From NCBI GenBank assembly GCA_946807835.1, contig OX327704.1, positions 806,001 through 870,000 of the forward strand: 64,000 nt of DNA, in the 5' to 3' direction. Under the pieces are notes generated by a model. That model searched no databases. It saw nothing but the letters and a program-made list of their open reading frames with translations, and was not told the origin of the DNA. Both the position numbers and the translations under genes were made by a program. Positions 36,409 through 48,179 of the stretch are shown one piece after another (the stretch's first letter is position 1; each line of letters starts with the position of its first letter). Source of the stretch: Ailanthus altissimus (lineage: Eukaryota; Streptophyta; Magnoliopsida; Sapindales; Simaroubaceae).

Positions 36409-37797
36409 TTTACGCTTAAAATATAATACAATTGTTATAGTATAGATTGAGTTGTCGATCTTACGAGAAAACTTTTGTAAAATAGATTAGCGAATTAAAA
36501 ATATTAAAATAGTAAAGGTGGATAAAATTAAATTTAATATTATATGGATGAGATAGAATTGTATATGAATTAAGGTAGAAGTCTATGATGATGTAAGCAA
36601 GGCTCCGAGAACTACTAATATGCTTCATAAATCTACTATATACTTTGATTCAATAATTATAACTCAATTGCAAGTTTCACATCCCAAAACATCAATCGAA
36701 AGATATATATAATATGACACATTTGGTAATAAATTTATTTGATGTGAATAAACTCTTTCCAAACAATATCAACAAACCGTGTTCATCTATACAAGTTATA
36801 TAAGATCAAAAATATATCATTTTGACAATATTGCAGTAAAAGATCAACTTGAATATTAAACAATTTTTGTCTTTATAATTTATCCAAGATCGACAATATA
36901 TCCATTGATAATATCGCAGAAAAAAAAATCAACTTATAAAACGATGTCACCAGTGACAATTATAAATCAACAAGAATCACATAAAGAAAGCATGACTAAA
37001 AATATATGATACATGCGATTATAACCTCTGGGTTTTAGAAAAGTAATTGATAAGAGTTTAAACACAAACAAACTTACAAATATTGTAGCTCTTAACAAAG
37101 AATCAAAGTCTAGAAGTAAATTTATTACACATAGAAGTTCATCTCTAGCCTTGCTAAGAACTCTAGCCTAATTTACAATTCATTCTTATAAATATTAAAG
37201 GAAAGTATTTGAGAGAATTATAAGACATGAAAAATATCCATTAGCATCCTAAAGGTATCCTTATAGAGGCAATCAATAAGAACATATTTAGTGTGACTTC
37301 AATGAACACCATTTTCGGTCACCATCACCTTCACTTAATTATAAAACCTTTTTTGCAACGGAGATGATTGATATAGCCTTTGTGATCAACAGGAAAGTTA
37401 TATAATTTTGTCTCTTCTTTCCATAGGCACCAAGTTCATACAATTTAGAATAGTATCCTATAAGATATAGTCACAGAACTAAATCCACATTAGATTTCAG
37501 CCATCAACTCTTTTATTAATTTGCAACCTGATTTGGATTATTTAAACGATTGCATTGGACTTTGCTATCATAGAAGAGTTATAGATAATTGACGCAGCAT
37601 TTTTCAGCTTTAAGCATTACACTAATTGGGTTTATATTTTGTAAAATACAATTCAAATACATGAGATGGATTAAGTTGAGCAGAAGTTCTAATCTAGTTC
37701 CGTTGTATCCCAATTTTGGCCCATTAAATGTTGGATTTGGCTTTCTGACTGTTCTTCAATTTTATGTAAAATTGAGTTATGTAGCTCTAAGTTCAAG
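36409..37797 (-). repeat. Inner LTR copy, truncated
   Basis: Matches 27,246-28,805 from the primer-site end (ACGCTTAAAATATAATAC) to AAGTTCAAGA, but lacks the last roughly 190 bp that carry the TGATGA start. The next LTR copy follows directly. Confidence 0.88.
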
Positions 37798-39370
37798 ATG
37801 TAATACGGTTATCGTAGTATAGATTGAGGTATTGATCTCATAAGAAAACTTTTAGAAGCATAAGTTAGCGAAATAAAAATATTAAAACAGTAACAAATCA
37901 GAAGATTGATTATAAGATTGATATAGAGAAGGTAAAATAAAATACAAATTAAAAAAAAATTATCATGATGTAAGCAAGGCTTCGAGAATCACTAATATGC
38001 CTCATAAATTTACTTTATATTTTAATTCAATAATTATAACTCAATTAAAAGTTTCACATTCCAAACAACCAATTGGAAGATATGTATAATATGACACATT
38101 TGATAATAAATATATTTTATGTGAATAAACTCTTTGCAAACAATATAAACAAACCATGTTCATGTATACAAGTTATCTAAGATTGATAATATATCATTTT
38201 GACAATATTACAATAAAAGATCAACTTGAATATCAAACAATTTTCGTCTTTATAAGTTATCCAAGATCGACAATATATTCATTGACAATGTCGCAGTAAA
38301 AGATCAACTTATAAAATGATGTCACCAGTAACAATTATAATTCAACAAAAATCATAAAAAGAAAGCATCACTGAAAATATATGATATATGAGAATTCTAA
38401 CCTCTAGATTCTAAAACAATAATATATAAGAGTTTAAAGACAAAGAAACTTACAAACATTGTAGCTCTTAACAATGAATCAAAGTCTAGAAGTATATTAA
38501 TTACACATAAAATTTCATCTCTAGCCTTGGCAAGAACTTTAGCCTAGCTTACAATTCATTCTTATGAATATTAAAAGAAAGTATTTGAGAGAATTGTAAG
38601 ACATAAAAAATGTCCATTAGCCTCCTAAAGATGTCCTTATATTTGTAATGATTGGGAAAATATTTAGTGTAACTTCAATTAATACCATTTTCGGCCACTA
38701 AACCTTCATCTAATTGTATTACCTTTTTTACCATGGCGATGATTGATGTAGCCTTTGTGGTCAACATAAAAATTATATAATTTTGTCTCTTCTTTTTGTA
38801 GCCCTTAGCTTCATACAATTTGGATTAGTATCATATGAGATATGACCAAAATACCAAAGCCACATCAGATTTCAACCAACAACTCTTTCATTAATTTGAA
38901 ACCCAATTTGGACTATGATAACAACTGTGTTGGACTTTTGTATCAACAAAAGAATTGTAGATAATTAACTCTCCATTTCCAATATTTAAGAATTATACTA
39001 ATTGAATACGTATTTTATGCAATACGGTTCAAATATGGGAGATGGGTCAAGCTAAGCAAAAGTTATAATCTAGTTTTGTTTTATCCTAATTTTGGCTCAT
39101 TAAATGTTGGATTTTGCTTTTTGACTATTCTTCAAGTTTGTGTAAGATTAAATCATGCAGTTCTAAGTTTAAGAATTTCTTTATTTAAAATTTTACATTG
39201 GGAGTTATATCTAGTTTACTAAACCTATGCAAATAACATTTATTAATTACAATTTAAGGATCACACCTTTTTTTAAGTTTAAAAATACAAAAGTGCTAAA
39301 ATTATAGGCATTCTAAATGTTAAATGGTGACTGAATCTCTTAATAAATATAAATTTTAATGTGATCATCA
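37798..39370 (-). repeat. Outer LTR copy (5' LTR)
   Basis: It starts inside the LTR 3' end (TGTAATACGGTTATCG, lacking the first dozen bases of the LTR on the plus strand) and ends GTGATCATCA at 39,370, immediately before the ATGTC target duplication. Together with 36,409-37,797 it forms a head-to-tail LTR pair. Confidence 0.9.
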
Positions 39371-40145
39371 ATGTCTCTAGGAGTCGTTGTGCTAGAGGAG
39401 CTAAAAATTCCATTCATGCATTATGGATATATGATGCTTTAATGAAAGTACTCCAAATCTGCTTTTTTATGCATAGTATCAGTATTCATCATAATATGCT
39501 TATTTTTGGACCTTCTTGTTGAATGCAAGGCAAGTTTATCTACTATAGATTTTGAGGTTTTGCTTATTGTATTTTGGAGACTATGGTTTCTTAGAAACCA
39601 ATATGTTACAAATCAGAAAGTGTTAGTGGTTTTCTAAAGTGCTAAGATAGGCTAATTGTTATTAGAGTTAAATTATATCTGCTCGTGCAGTTATTAATAA
39701 AACATTTGAATTAGCATGTAGAATACAGAGGACTCCAAAGCTTGGCTTGATAAGACTAAATTCTAATGCGGGGCTATCATCAATGCATTTCAAGGCTGGG
39801 TTGGGTGTGATTTTGCGCGATCATGTAGAGGTTGTTCTGGCCTTTTCATCAATTCCTATATATGCAAAGTTTTTAATGGATATTCTTGAAGCTTTGGCAT
39901 TATTACAAGGTCGTCACATGGCTAGAATGCTGGGTATCTCAGCAATTAAGGCGGTGTTTAATTCTACATGCATTATTCAAGATATTAATAACGGAACCCA
40001 TTCAACCTCAAAACTTGGCTTGGTTCTTCAAGACATCGCCTTAATTCTGCCATCATTTTCTTTTTGTTCATTTAGTCATTCACATCGCTCTACTAATCTA
40101 GTTGTCCATGAATTGGCACATTTTGCAGTTGAGTATAGATATTGA
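39371..40145 (+). pseudogene. LINE 3' part, RNase H-like domain
   Basis: The zinc-binding end (CARGAKNSIHAL, near 39,385-39,420) continues from 27,245. The open frame 39,747-40,145 is the RVT_3 RNase H-like domain of plant L1 (AGLGVILRDHVEVVLAFS, AKFLMDILEALALLQG, then NLVVHELAHFA near the end). The start is fused to unreadable sequence at 39,430-39,740. About 100 bp later an A run near 40,240 may be the LINE tail. Confidence 0.87.
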
Positions 40146-40436
40146 GACTATTTAATTTGACAAAGTGCCACCTCAGTTTGAACATTTTGTAATAAAGGAC
40201 TCATCCTCTTGCTTGAGTTAATCTAATTATTCTTTATTACTAAAAAAACCCTTTTCAAACAAAAAAATTAAATAGGAAAGAAAGAAGAAAAAGAAAAGTT
40301 TTGGTAATTTAATTGACAAAAAGAAAGTCTAACATTCTCTCTTATCTGTGAACTTCTGCACACAAGAATTTGTCCTTAGAAAAATACTTCCATCACCAAT
40401 AGCATAGAGTAATTTGATGTGGGTCTGAACTAAACA

Positions 40437-41111
40437 TCAGGTATCAACTTGCAAGTGAAACACAAAACTTGGAAATGTGGTAGTGATGTTCTTGAGATAT
40501 TGAAGAGTCATATTCTTCAAGTGGGAGGGATGTCGCAAGACAAGGTTATGCCACTCTTCCTTGTTATTCTTACCGTCGTGTTTTGTATTTGCTTCCTCAA
40601 AGGTCTTGTCAATGATACTCTCTATCACATAATCTAAAAGCTTTATACCAGATTCACCAAGTGTAGCCACTACCATTTGCTTTAACTCGTCTGTCGATGA
40701 ACCCTTGCTGTTCGAGATCATAAAGTTGGAATGAAAACTCAATCTTATCATCAATTGGAGCACTGGGGTGAAAGACAGAGAGAACACAAGAAAATTCTTC
40801 AAAATCTAGTATCCCATTGCACTTGGTGTTATACAAGTCAAATACCCCGATCTGCAAATAGGCTCTCCTTTTTGTTTATCTCGAACAACGCTAACAAAAA
40901 TTCTTCCTTGTTGATTAGCCCATCATCAATCAACGCACTACTGATCTTCTTAAACAGTTCATAAAGAGCTTCAATTTCACTAACACTTAACACTGTCTCC
41001 ATTGCAAGAGCTTCAGGATCTTCCAGACCCCCGAGTGGCTTGTATAAATCAGCATCACAACAATTTACGACAATAACACAAATGTTTTAATCTGTCTAGG
41101 TACTGCACCAT
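40437..41111 (-). pseudogene. CBL: CBL2/CBL3-like calcium sensor, processed pseudogene
   Basis: The minus strand holds a complete calcineurin B-like coding region without introns: start ATG at 41,109-41,111 ([10 protein letters not shown]), then [22 protein letters not shown]-hand 1 region ([14 protein letters not shown]), EF-hand 2 ([16 protein letters not shown]), [18 protein letters not shown], a third EF region, EF-hand 4 ([14 protein letters not shown]) and the C-terminal FPSF block ([14 protein letters not shown]). Length, 675 bp, equals the normal CDS of about 226 codons. Frameshifts lie near 41,075, at the CCCC run 40,845-40,848 and near 40,690. CBL genes normally have several introns (family knowledge), so this is a reverse-transcribed mRNA copy. 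CBL proteins activate CIPK kinases at membranes; this copy cannot. It lies about 200 bp behind the LINE end. Confidence 0.92.
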
Positions 41112-41493
41112 GATCTTTACCAGAAATAAAAACACTCTATAACTTTTAAAAAACCCAGATAAACACTACAAGCAAAGTCCCATTTGCTTCGAGCTTTTTA
41201 GCCATCGCAAATGACTCTGTAATATGCGTCATTTAGAAGAAAAATTTAACAAAATTATCAAAAACCAAAATTGAACTAATTTTCTTTCTCTCATCTCAAT
41301 TTCCTTTCTTTTTTTCTAGAACATTCTCAGTCTCCTCTCTTAATAACATCCAGTACCATATCACATCTCCAAAGTTTAAGCAAATGAATTATTAGGGGAA
41401 AAAAAAATCTCCGAGTCAATCAACAAACTCATCACCTTCTAATCAATCATTAATCAAATTATAAATTATAATTTGGCCAATTACGGCTATTAA
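41112..41493. other. Spacer, perhaps 5' UTR of the CBL retrocopy
   Basis: AT-rich, no gene. The part next to 41,111 could be the leader of the copied CBL mRNA. No target duplication was seen. Confidence 0.35.
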
Positions 41494-42497
41494 TCACTGC
41501 AATCATGGTGGCAACACCATCATTGTTGCTCAATCTCTACCGCCCATTGCGAAACCTCATTTCAATTATGTACTTAGAGCGTGAGGCTGTCAATTTTGAG
41601 GACAATCTCCAAACCATGAAACAGCTCCGCTCCATTGTGATTAAGAGACAATACGGTGACGTTTATGTGGCACGACGTGTTCAAGCAAAAGCTGAAGGCG
41701 AGTAAGCAGAACATACATTTGTAGAAGGTGGTCGAGCTGTTTACTTTGGGGGTGGTTTACAGTTAGATAAGTTGTCTTCGATCATACGAGGGTGGAGGGA
41801 CGACGACAAGTGTCGCACGTATTTATTCCTGCGGCTGGGGCATTTTCATATTTGAGGGATAATGCAGCGATGAAGGAGAGCGTCAGTAGCTCGACGACGG
41901 TGGATGTCAAGGTCGAGTACGTCGGAATGTTGGAGTGGCTGATGCTCGTTTTCCTAATATAGTATTTAGGTTTCTGACCTTGGAAACAGCTTGAATGTTG
42001 TGAACTCTACAACTAAGCAGGCAAGATTTATTCTTTTATGATCATTCTTATGTGGACAACATATTTATAGATTGATATTGCATTAATCTCTCTACTGATA
42101 TTTCTATTAGATCAGGAGCTTTGCCAAATTAAGTGAAATCATGCAGACAATTCTTTCACTAGAAAATGCTTTAAACCAGGTGACTAAAAGGGGTGAGTTA
42201 AATTGTGGTATTTCTTTTAGACCATTAACTTTTACTGCTACTATGCATCTAGTTCATGCAGATGAGATAGAACAAGTCTTTTGGTACTTCCATTTGGCAA
42301 GCATAGTACGATATCCTTACCTAAGAAAAATGCAAATGCTGGCAATTGAGCATGGCTTGACTATCTGTGTTGTAACCTTCAATAACCATGTTTCACTTTC
42401 TGCCTTCAGGTTTGGAGTTGGATTTCAATTAGACAGCCTTCTTAAACTCACTGATACATGTTGGAAAATTGGTGATTCGACAATCTTGGTTGGATAA
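41494..42497 (+). pseudogene. Unrecognised gene fragment with one probable intron
   Basis: I do not recognise the product. Plus-strand coding-like blocks follow one another: 41,505-41,705 (start MVATPSLLLNLYRP; NLQTMKQLRSIV, RRVQAKAEGE), then in the same frame after one TAA a stretch with VEGGRAVYFGGGLQLDKLSS, then in another frame FIPAAGAFSYLRDNAAMKE near 41,840, SLNVVNSTTKQ near 41,990-42,020, and from 42,111 IRSFAKLSEIMQTILSLENA. The 90 bp between the last two (42,021-42,110) look like an intron (GCAAG donor, pyrimidine-rich end, TTCTATTAG acceptor) that joins them in frame. A further open frame 42,141-42,497 may be exon or retained intron. The stop and frameshifts argue for a pseudogene. 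It ends where an LTR-like repeat begins. Confidence 0.6.
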
Positions 42498-42943
42498 GAA
42501 TTGAGATGAATACCAAAGTGGAGAGTCACAAGAAGTCTAGAACGTGTGGGACACGTATGGAGAAGTCTAAAAAGTGTGGCACACAAAGGGGAAAGCAAAA
42601 CAGGACTCAAAGAAGCGAAGAAAGTAAAGAAAATGCACATAGAAGGCACCAAGGCTGAGCACCGCGACGCCTATGGTTGAGCGCTGTAGCGCCCAACACT
42701 GAAGCCTAGTGCCATGGTGATGGGCACGATAATGGCCAAGACCGCGGCACCAGAAGCGTCAGGACGTTGCTTTTGATCCGAATTTCAAGTTTTGGGAAGT
42801 TTTGGACTTCCAAAACAAGTGATCTCTTGTACGCATGAAATACACCCTATATAAACACTTGTAAACCCTTTAGTTGAGATTAAGCATTAAGAGAGACTCT
42901 AAGAGAATGGAAGAACTGGGTAGACACTAAGTGCTTGTGTGCA
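42498..42943 (+). repeat. LTR-like repeat, partial (same family as 22,430-23,140)
   Basis: Contains TATATAAACACTTGTAAACC, TTAAGCATTAAGAGAGACTCT and AGACACTAAGTGCTTGTG in the same order as the inverted copy. A GC-rich middle (42,655-42,770) holds GCGCTGTAGCGCC-like words. It is cut on the right by another LTR at 42,944. Confidence 0.68.
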
Positions 42944-44499
42944 TGATGAACTCATGAAAATGAATATTTATTAAGAGATTCAGTCACCATTTAATGTCAC
43001 TAATTTTAGCTTTTTTGTACTTTTAGCTTGAAATAAAGTGTTCTCCTTAAATTGTGATTAATGAATGTTATTTACATAAGTTTAGGTAAAATGGACATAG
43101 CTCTCAATATAGAAATTAAAATAAAGAAATTCTGAAACTTAGTGTAACATGACTCAATCTTACACAAACTTGAAGAACAGTTGAAAAGCCATATCTAACA
43201 TGTTATGGGCCAAAAATTGGGATACAATAGAATCGGGCTACAACTTCCGCTCAACTTGACCCAACTGATGTATTTGGATCGTATCTCACAAAATACGTAC
43301 CCAATTGGTATAATTATTGAAGCTATAAAGGACTAACTGTAACTCTTATGTTGATAGTAAAGTCCAAATCAGCCATTATCATAAACCAAATTATCTTGCA
43401 AGTGGGTAAAAGGGTTGTTGGCCTAAATCTGACATATTTTTTGTATTTTGCCCATATCTCATTGGATACTCATTCAATTTGCATGAACCTAGTGCCTATG
43501 GAAAGAAGAGACAAAATTATACAACTTTTATGTTGGACACAAAAGCTACATCGGTCATTTATATTATTAAAAATATGCTGCAAATGAGTGAACGAGTTGT
43601 TGGCCAAAATTATTAAAGATTGATGTCACACTTGACATATTTTCATTCATTGCCCATATAAGGACACTCTTAGGACGGTTTCAACATTAGATAATTCTTT
43701 CTTATTTTCTTCTCATTAACATGTATTGTAATCTAAGCTAGAATTCTTGGCAAGGCTAAGAGATGAACTTTTGTGTTTAATAAATTTACTTCTATGCTTT
43801 GATTTGTTGTCAAAAGCTACAAATATTTGTAAGTTTGATTATGCTTAAACTCTTATCTATTTTATTTTCTATAATCCAAAGGTTATCCTTCTCATGTTTC
43901 ATATACTTTCAGTCATGCTTTCTTTATATGATTCTTGTTAAATTATAATTGTTATTGGTTACATTATTTTATATATTAATCTTTTACTGCAATATTATCA
44001 ATTGATATATTGTCGATCTTGGATAACATGTAAAGGCAATAAATGTTTGATATTCAAGTTGATCTTTTACTATAATATTGTCAAAATGATATGTTGTCGA
44101 TCTTAGATTATTTGTATAAATAAACATAATTTGTGTTAATGTTTGCAAAAGAGTTTAGTCATATCAATGCATGTGTTATCAAATGTGCTATATTTTACAT
44201 ATCTTCCAATTGATTGTTGAGATGTAAAACTATCAATTGAGTTATAAACATTGAATTAAAGTGTATAGTATATTTATAAAGCACAATTGTGATTCTCGAA
44301 ACCTTATTTAAATCATCATAAGGTATTTTTCTTAATTCATAGACAATTCTATCTCATCCACTTAAACCAATTAATTAATTTTCTTCTTTGCTACTGCTTT
44401 AATATTTTACTTCACCAACCTATTTTGTCAAAAGCTTCCTCGTGGGATCGATACCTCAATCTATATTGCGATAGCCGCATTATATTTTGAGCGTAAACA
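42944..44499 (+). repeat. LTR of the 27,246 Athila-like family, inverted, probably solo
   Basis: It begins TGATGAACTCATG and ends TTTTGAGCGTAAACA, so it is full length (about 1,556 bp) and in the opposite orientation to the element at 27,246-39,370. No internal element sequence follows on either side. The flanking pentamers (GTGCA left, AGGAA right) do not match, so the flanks were rearranged or the ends trimmed. Confidence 0.85.
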
Positions 44500-46835
44500 A
44501 GGAAAAAATTAGACAATTGAGATAGCACTATATAAAGAAGGAATTGTGTAGAATTTTTTAGAGAGGAAAACATAACATCTTAGAGCTGAAAATAGTGAAA
44601 ATATCAGCCAAGTAAGGGGTGACACGACTACAATAAAACCCAAAGTGATTTTATAATTTTTCATGTTTGATCAAACGAAAATAAAGCCAACCACAAGTTC
44701 CTAAGATCAATTGAAGTTTCATTAGTGAAAATCCAAGAAAAAGAGGTAAGAAAACCATTTTTTGTGAGGATGATATGTGAACTTTCAAGATTGCTTCAAT
44801 TATGTTCTTATGTGTATTCTTGGTTTAGATTGAGTTAAATTCTTGTGTGGAGCTTGAAGGAGTAATCAAATTGAAGAAATTGGTAATGCAAGAATTAGTG
44901 TTTTGGGTGGCTTTGATGTAGAGACTTCAATTGGTTGTAATTCGGGCATTATAATAAAATTGGCTTGATTTTGATACTATTGGATCAAGAAATTGAGAAG
45001 AGAAATCCGTTGGGTGGTGGAAGTAAATTCTGCCACTTTAGGGAAGTTGGGGTTGAGTTGGGTTTTGGTTGAATTGTGGTGTATAAATGGTGCCTTGTGC
45101 AAATTAAATGTATATGGTTGATAAAAAAATAAAAAAAAATGAAGAAAATTGGACATAATTATCCATTTTGGTAAGGTGAAGTGTAATTATGTCCAACCGG
45201 GTGTTTAGCAATTTTTAGGGCGTCGGATGGTGAATTAGATAAAATTGAATGGCTTTGTAAATAAAATTCAGAAAGTAGTATCTATCCGCGCTTTGTATGT
45301 CGATTAGGGCCTTTAGTAGTTAAATGAGATTCTAGCATTTGATTTGGTTCTGAATCTCATTTATGACGTGTAGGTGAAGAAAATCGAGACTGGTAACGGG
45401 AGCAGAAATCCGGAGCAAAATTAAGCTCGGAGCGGTTATGAGTGAAAATCTATCATTGTTTATCTTTCATTTAACATGTTTTCACATATTGAAATTGTAA
45501 GTTTTATGTGTTTTTAATGCATAAATATGATTTATGATTTTGATAATATAGCCATTAATATGCATTTACATGTTCGATTTAAGAAACAGTTTTAAAACTA
45601 CTCAGTTTCAGAAGCCATTGGTACCCTCAGATTATAGTGGTGGTGATTGTATTAATCCTGGCTAGTATATCCCGTACACATGGGCAGGTAGTGGGGGCAT
45701 GTCACTAACTCTTGGAAGTCGGGTTGTCGAGTCATGTGAGTTACTCTATGTGTACGGGGTATTGTCTTGCTATATGTATGTGATGTAGGATTCCGCTGCA
45801 TAGTCAGTGAGATGTCTTGAGATGTCACAGTGGGTGTTGCTAGTTGAGACGCCCCGTAACCTACTTACGTGTGTGGTGCTAGTTGAGTCGTTGTGTGAGT
45901 ATAGAGCTTTAGGGTTACCATTGGTACAGTTTAGAAAGAAAATGGTCGAGCGCGGGTTTTAATAGTTTTCGATCTACTTATCATATATTATGTATTTTAT
46001 ATGTACATGCTAGTTATTATGTTGTACAAATTTTGGATATTATTTTTCAAAAATGTAAATAAAACCTGCTCTATGAGATTTCATTGGCATATGATGTTAT
46101 AAACCATTTTACAGATTTATACAAGTTTTAGAAGCATGATTTATGCATGTTCTTTTGAATTTAATATCTATACAGAATTTTATTTTATTTGAAATCTTAC
46201 ATGCCCTCACTAAGCTTCTTTAGCTCACTCGTTTTATGTTTTATGTTTTCTAAACCCTATCTTCAGGTGCAAGTCTCAATATACAAGCTGCTGATTCTCC
46301 TATTGCTAATTAGTGGGCCAAATCTAAAGATCATTTTTATAAATGTAAATGTGCTAAATAACACTCCTTTTTCTTTTAGCATGATAGTTCTAGGCTTGTG
46401 TATTGTACATATATTTTGGACAACTAAGAAGAGGTTTCGATATTTTGATTATCGTTTCACTTCTTTTTTTTATCAGTATTCCAGTTTTATGGTCATAATG
46501 AAATTATTGAGTTGAGTTGGATTTGGTTTTGAAAAAGACTAGAGATCATATTTGGTAGTATTGAGAAATGGTTTAAAATAGAAGTACAATTTCTTTACAG
46601 GTTTAGTATTGGATTTTTAGAAAAACAGGGGAAACTCTGCCCATTTTTTTAAAAAACATTTAAGAAGTCAATTTCACGTATATTCCAAGATTTTCTCAGT
46701 AATAGCAAGAACTAAAAAAGGGTTCATCTCATAGAATTTCTCAACTTACACAGTTAAACTCAGAGGAACTTCTGTTGGGGTGCCTGGCAGGGCCGCTGAA
46801 ATTTACAGTAGAGAGTCTCGGGACGGGTCCTGTCA
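44500..46835 (+). repeat. LTR and leader of a chromovirus-type gypsy element
   Basis: Right end TGTCA at 46,831-46,835 stands directly before a primer site. A GC-richer tract at 45,600-45,960 has ATCCCGTACACATGGGCAGG and repeated TGTGAGTTACTC / GTACGGGG words. Left boundary not fixed; somewhere between 44,500 and 45,200. A 108-codon hydrophobic frame (46,189-46,515) inside is most likely not a gene. Confidence 0.65.
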
Positions 46836-46838
46836 GAG

Positions 46839-46850
46839 TGATATCAGAGC
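46839..46850 (+). other. Primer binding site (Met-tRNA type)
   Basis: TGATATCAGAGC, one change from TGGTATCAGAGC, three bases after the LTR end. It fixes the element as plus-strand. Confidence 0.85.
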
Positions 46851-46977
46851 CTGGTTTTTGGTTAAAAAGTTTATTTTTAGAATGAGATTCTTGAAATTGC
46901 ATGCATATTCTTCTAAGTTTATTAAATTGAATTTTATGCATTTGATAATCATTTGCATCACTAAATTCACAAAAAAT

Positions 46978-48100
46978 ATGCATCGTCGTGGGGGCCCATA
47001 TACTAGGAGAGCAGCTATGGAGGCTCTTGCATCTAAAGAGGAGCAGGGGAATGAGTCGGTAAATGTTCCTACGCCTCAAACCCCTCCTGAGTCATCTCAG
47101 CCTGCCGAGCCAAATGGTGGAAACATAATTGTAGCTCAAATGACCTAAATACTAGCGATAGCAATCCAACAGTTGAGAGAGACAAGAGTATCCATCGAGC
47201 ACGCCAAGAAATTGGGCGCTAAGCTGTATGATGGTATAAGAGACCCTGAGAGAGCCCTATCCTGGTTAGAGAACAATGAAGAAATTTTTCAGATTATGGG
47301 ATGTACTGAAGAACAGATAGTGGTATACTCTGCATTTCTGTTGAAGGAATGAACGAAAGACTAGTGGAAGGTCCTGTAAATGAGGGATGCCAATGAGGTG
47401 TCTTGGGCGCTTTTCAAAGAGGAATTTCTCAATAAATTCTACCCCAAAAGTTATAAAGATGCGAAAATAAAAGAATTCTTCAAGATGGAACAAGGTTTTC
47501 TCTCGGTGTCAGAATATAAGAAGAAGTTTTCAAAGCTCCACCGCGCCGTTCCCTTTATAGCTGATAATGAAGAACAAAGGATAATCGGTTTGTAGTGGGT
47601 CTCAATCCTCGGATTAGGGCATACGTGGTATCAGTAACCTATATTTAGTATGGAACATTGGTGGAAGCTACAACTCGAGTTGAAAGAAGCATGGCGGCCA
47701 TTCCTAAACTAAAATAGCATGGCCAAAAAAGAGGTGGGTCATGTAGTTCTCAAAAAGGACCTAGTAAATTCACACGAACTGAGGAGAGATCTACATGGTC
47801 CAGCAGTTAAAAACCAAGCCAAAGAGCTCAATCTAGTCAAGCTTTGTTAGGCAACTATCAATCGGATTCCAAAGCACTAAAGAGAGTTGGAAGAATTTTT
47901 CGATGTGTAATAAATATGGCAAGGCCCATCCAGGGGATTGTAGGAAGGGGACTACCGGTTATTATAAGAGTGGGCAAGAGGGCCACTACATGAGCTAATA
48001 GTAAGCCAGAAGATAGACCATCAGCGCCGAGATAAACTAGTGGTGGTCGAGGATAAATTCGAGGTGGTTCCCAATTCAAAAGGTCGAATGGCTCGAGCCA
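46978..48100 (+). pseudogene. Chromovirus (Tekay/del-like) gag remnant
   Basis: Starts with ATG at 46,978 (MHRRGGPYTRRAAMEALA). The gag core appears as KLYDGIRDPERALSWLENN near 47,225-47,280, IMGCTEEQIVVYSAFLL near 47,300 and, open at 47,380-47,595, SWALFKEEFLNKFYPKSYKD, EFFKMEQGFLSVSEY and FSKLHRAVPFIAD. A double zinc knuckle near 47,905-47,995 is damaged (CNKYGKAHPGDC, where the second Cys is Tyr). Several stops (for example near 47,350 and 47,595). Confidence 0.88.
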
Positions 48101-48179
48101 GCCTAATAGGGGAGCCGATCGAGGAGGATCATCCGGAGGACCGTAACGCAGACCTCATACCCAGGCTAAGGTATTTGCA

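Larger units (their letters stand above)
27246..39370 (-). mobile_element. Athila-like Ty3/gypsy element with an extra LTR
   Basis: Reads right to left: tandem LTRs (36,409-39,370), primer site, long repeat-bearing leader, gag, protease, RT, RNase H, a long 3' part, then the 3' LTR (27,246-28,805). The pentamer ATGTC flanks it on both sides (27,241-27,245 and 39,371-39,375), an exact target duplication in the LINE. I find no integrase: right after RNase H the minus strand becomes unreadable. No env-like gene is recognised. Confidence 0.92.
20700..40245 (+). mobile_element. L1-type LINE, split by later insertions
   Basis: ORF1 (20,740-22,419), endonuclease and RT (about 23,150-26,330), zinc-binding RT tail (26,340-27,245) and RNase H-like end (39,371-40,145) occur in the order of plant L1 elements. 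Two insertions break it: an LTR-like repeat (about 22,430-23,140) and an Athila-like element (27,246-39,370). LINE coding sequence resumes in register across the second one: ...LIDV before and SRSRCARGAKNSIHAL after. The 3' end is probably at the A run near 40,240. All frames carry stops. Confidence 0.85.

Noticed and set aside
42944..44499. Solo LTR with a target duplication
   Set aside because: The LTR call stands, but flanking pentamers GTGCA and AGGAA differ, so a clean solo-LTR insertion is not supported.
46189..46515. 108-codon hydrophobic frame as a membrane protein
   Set aside because: Lies in the LTR/leader of the chromovirus; no conserved residues and no homologue recognised.
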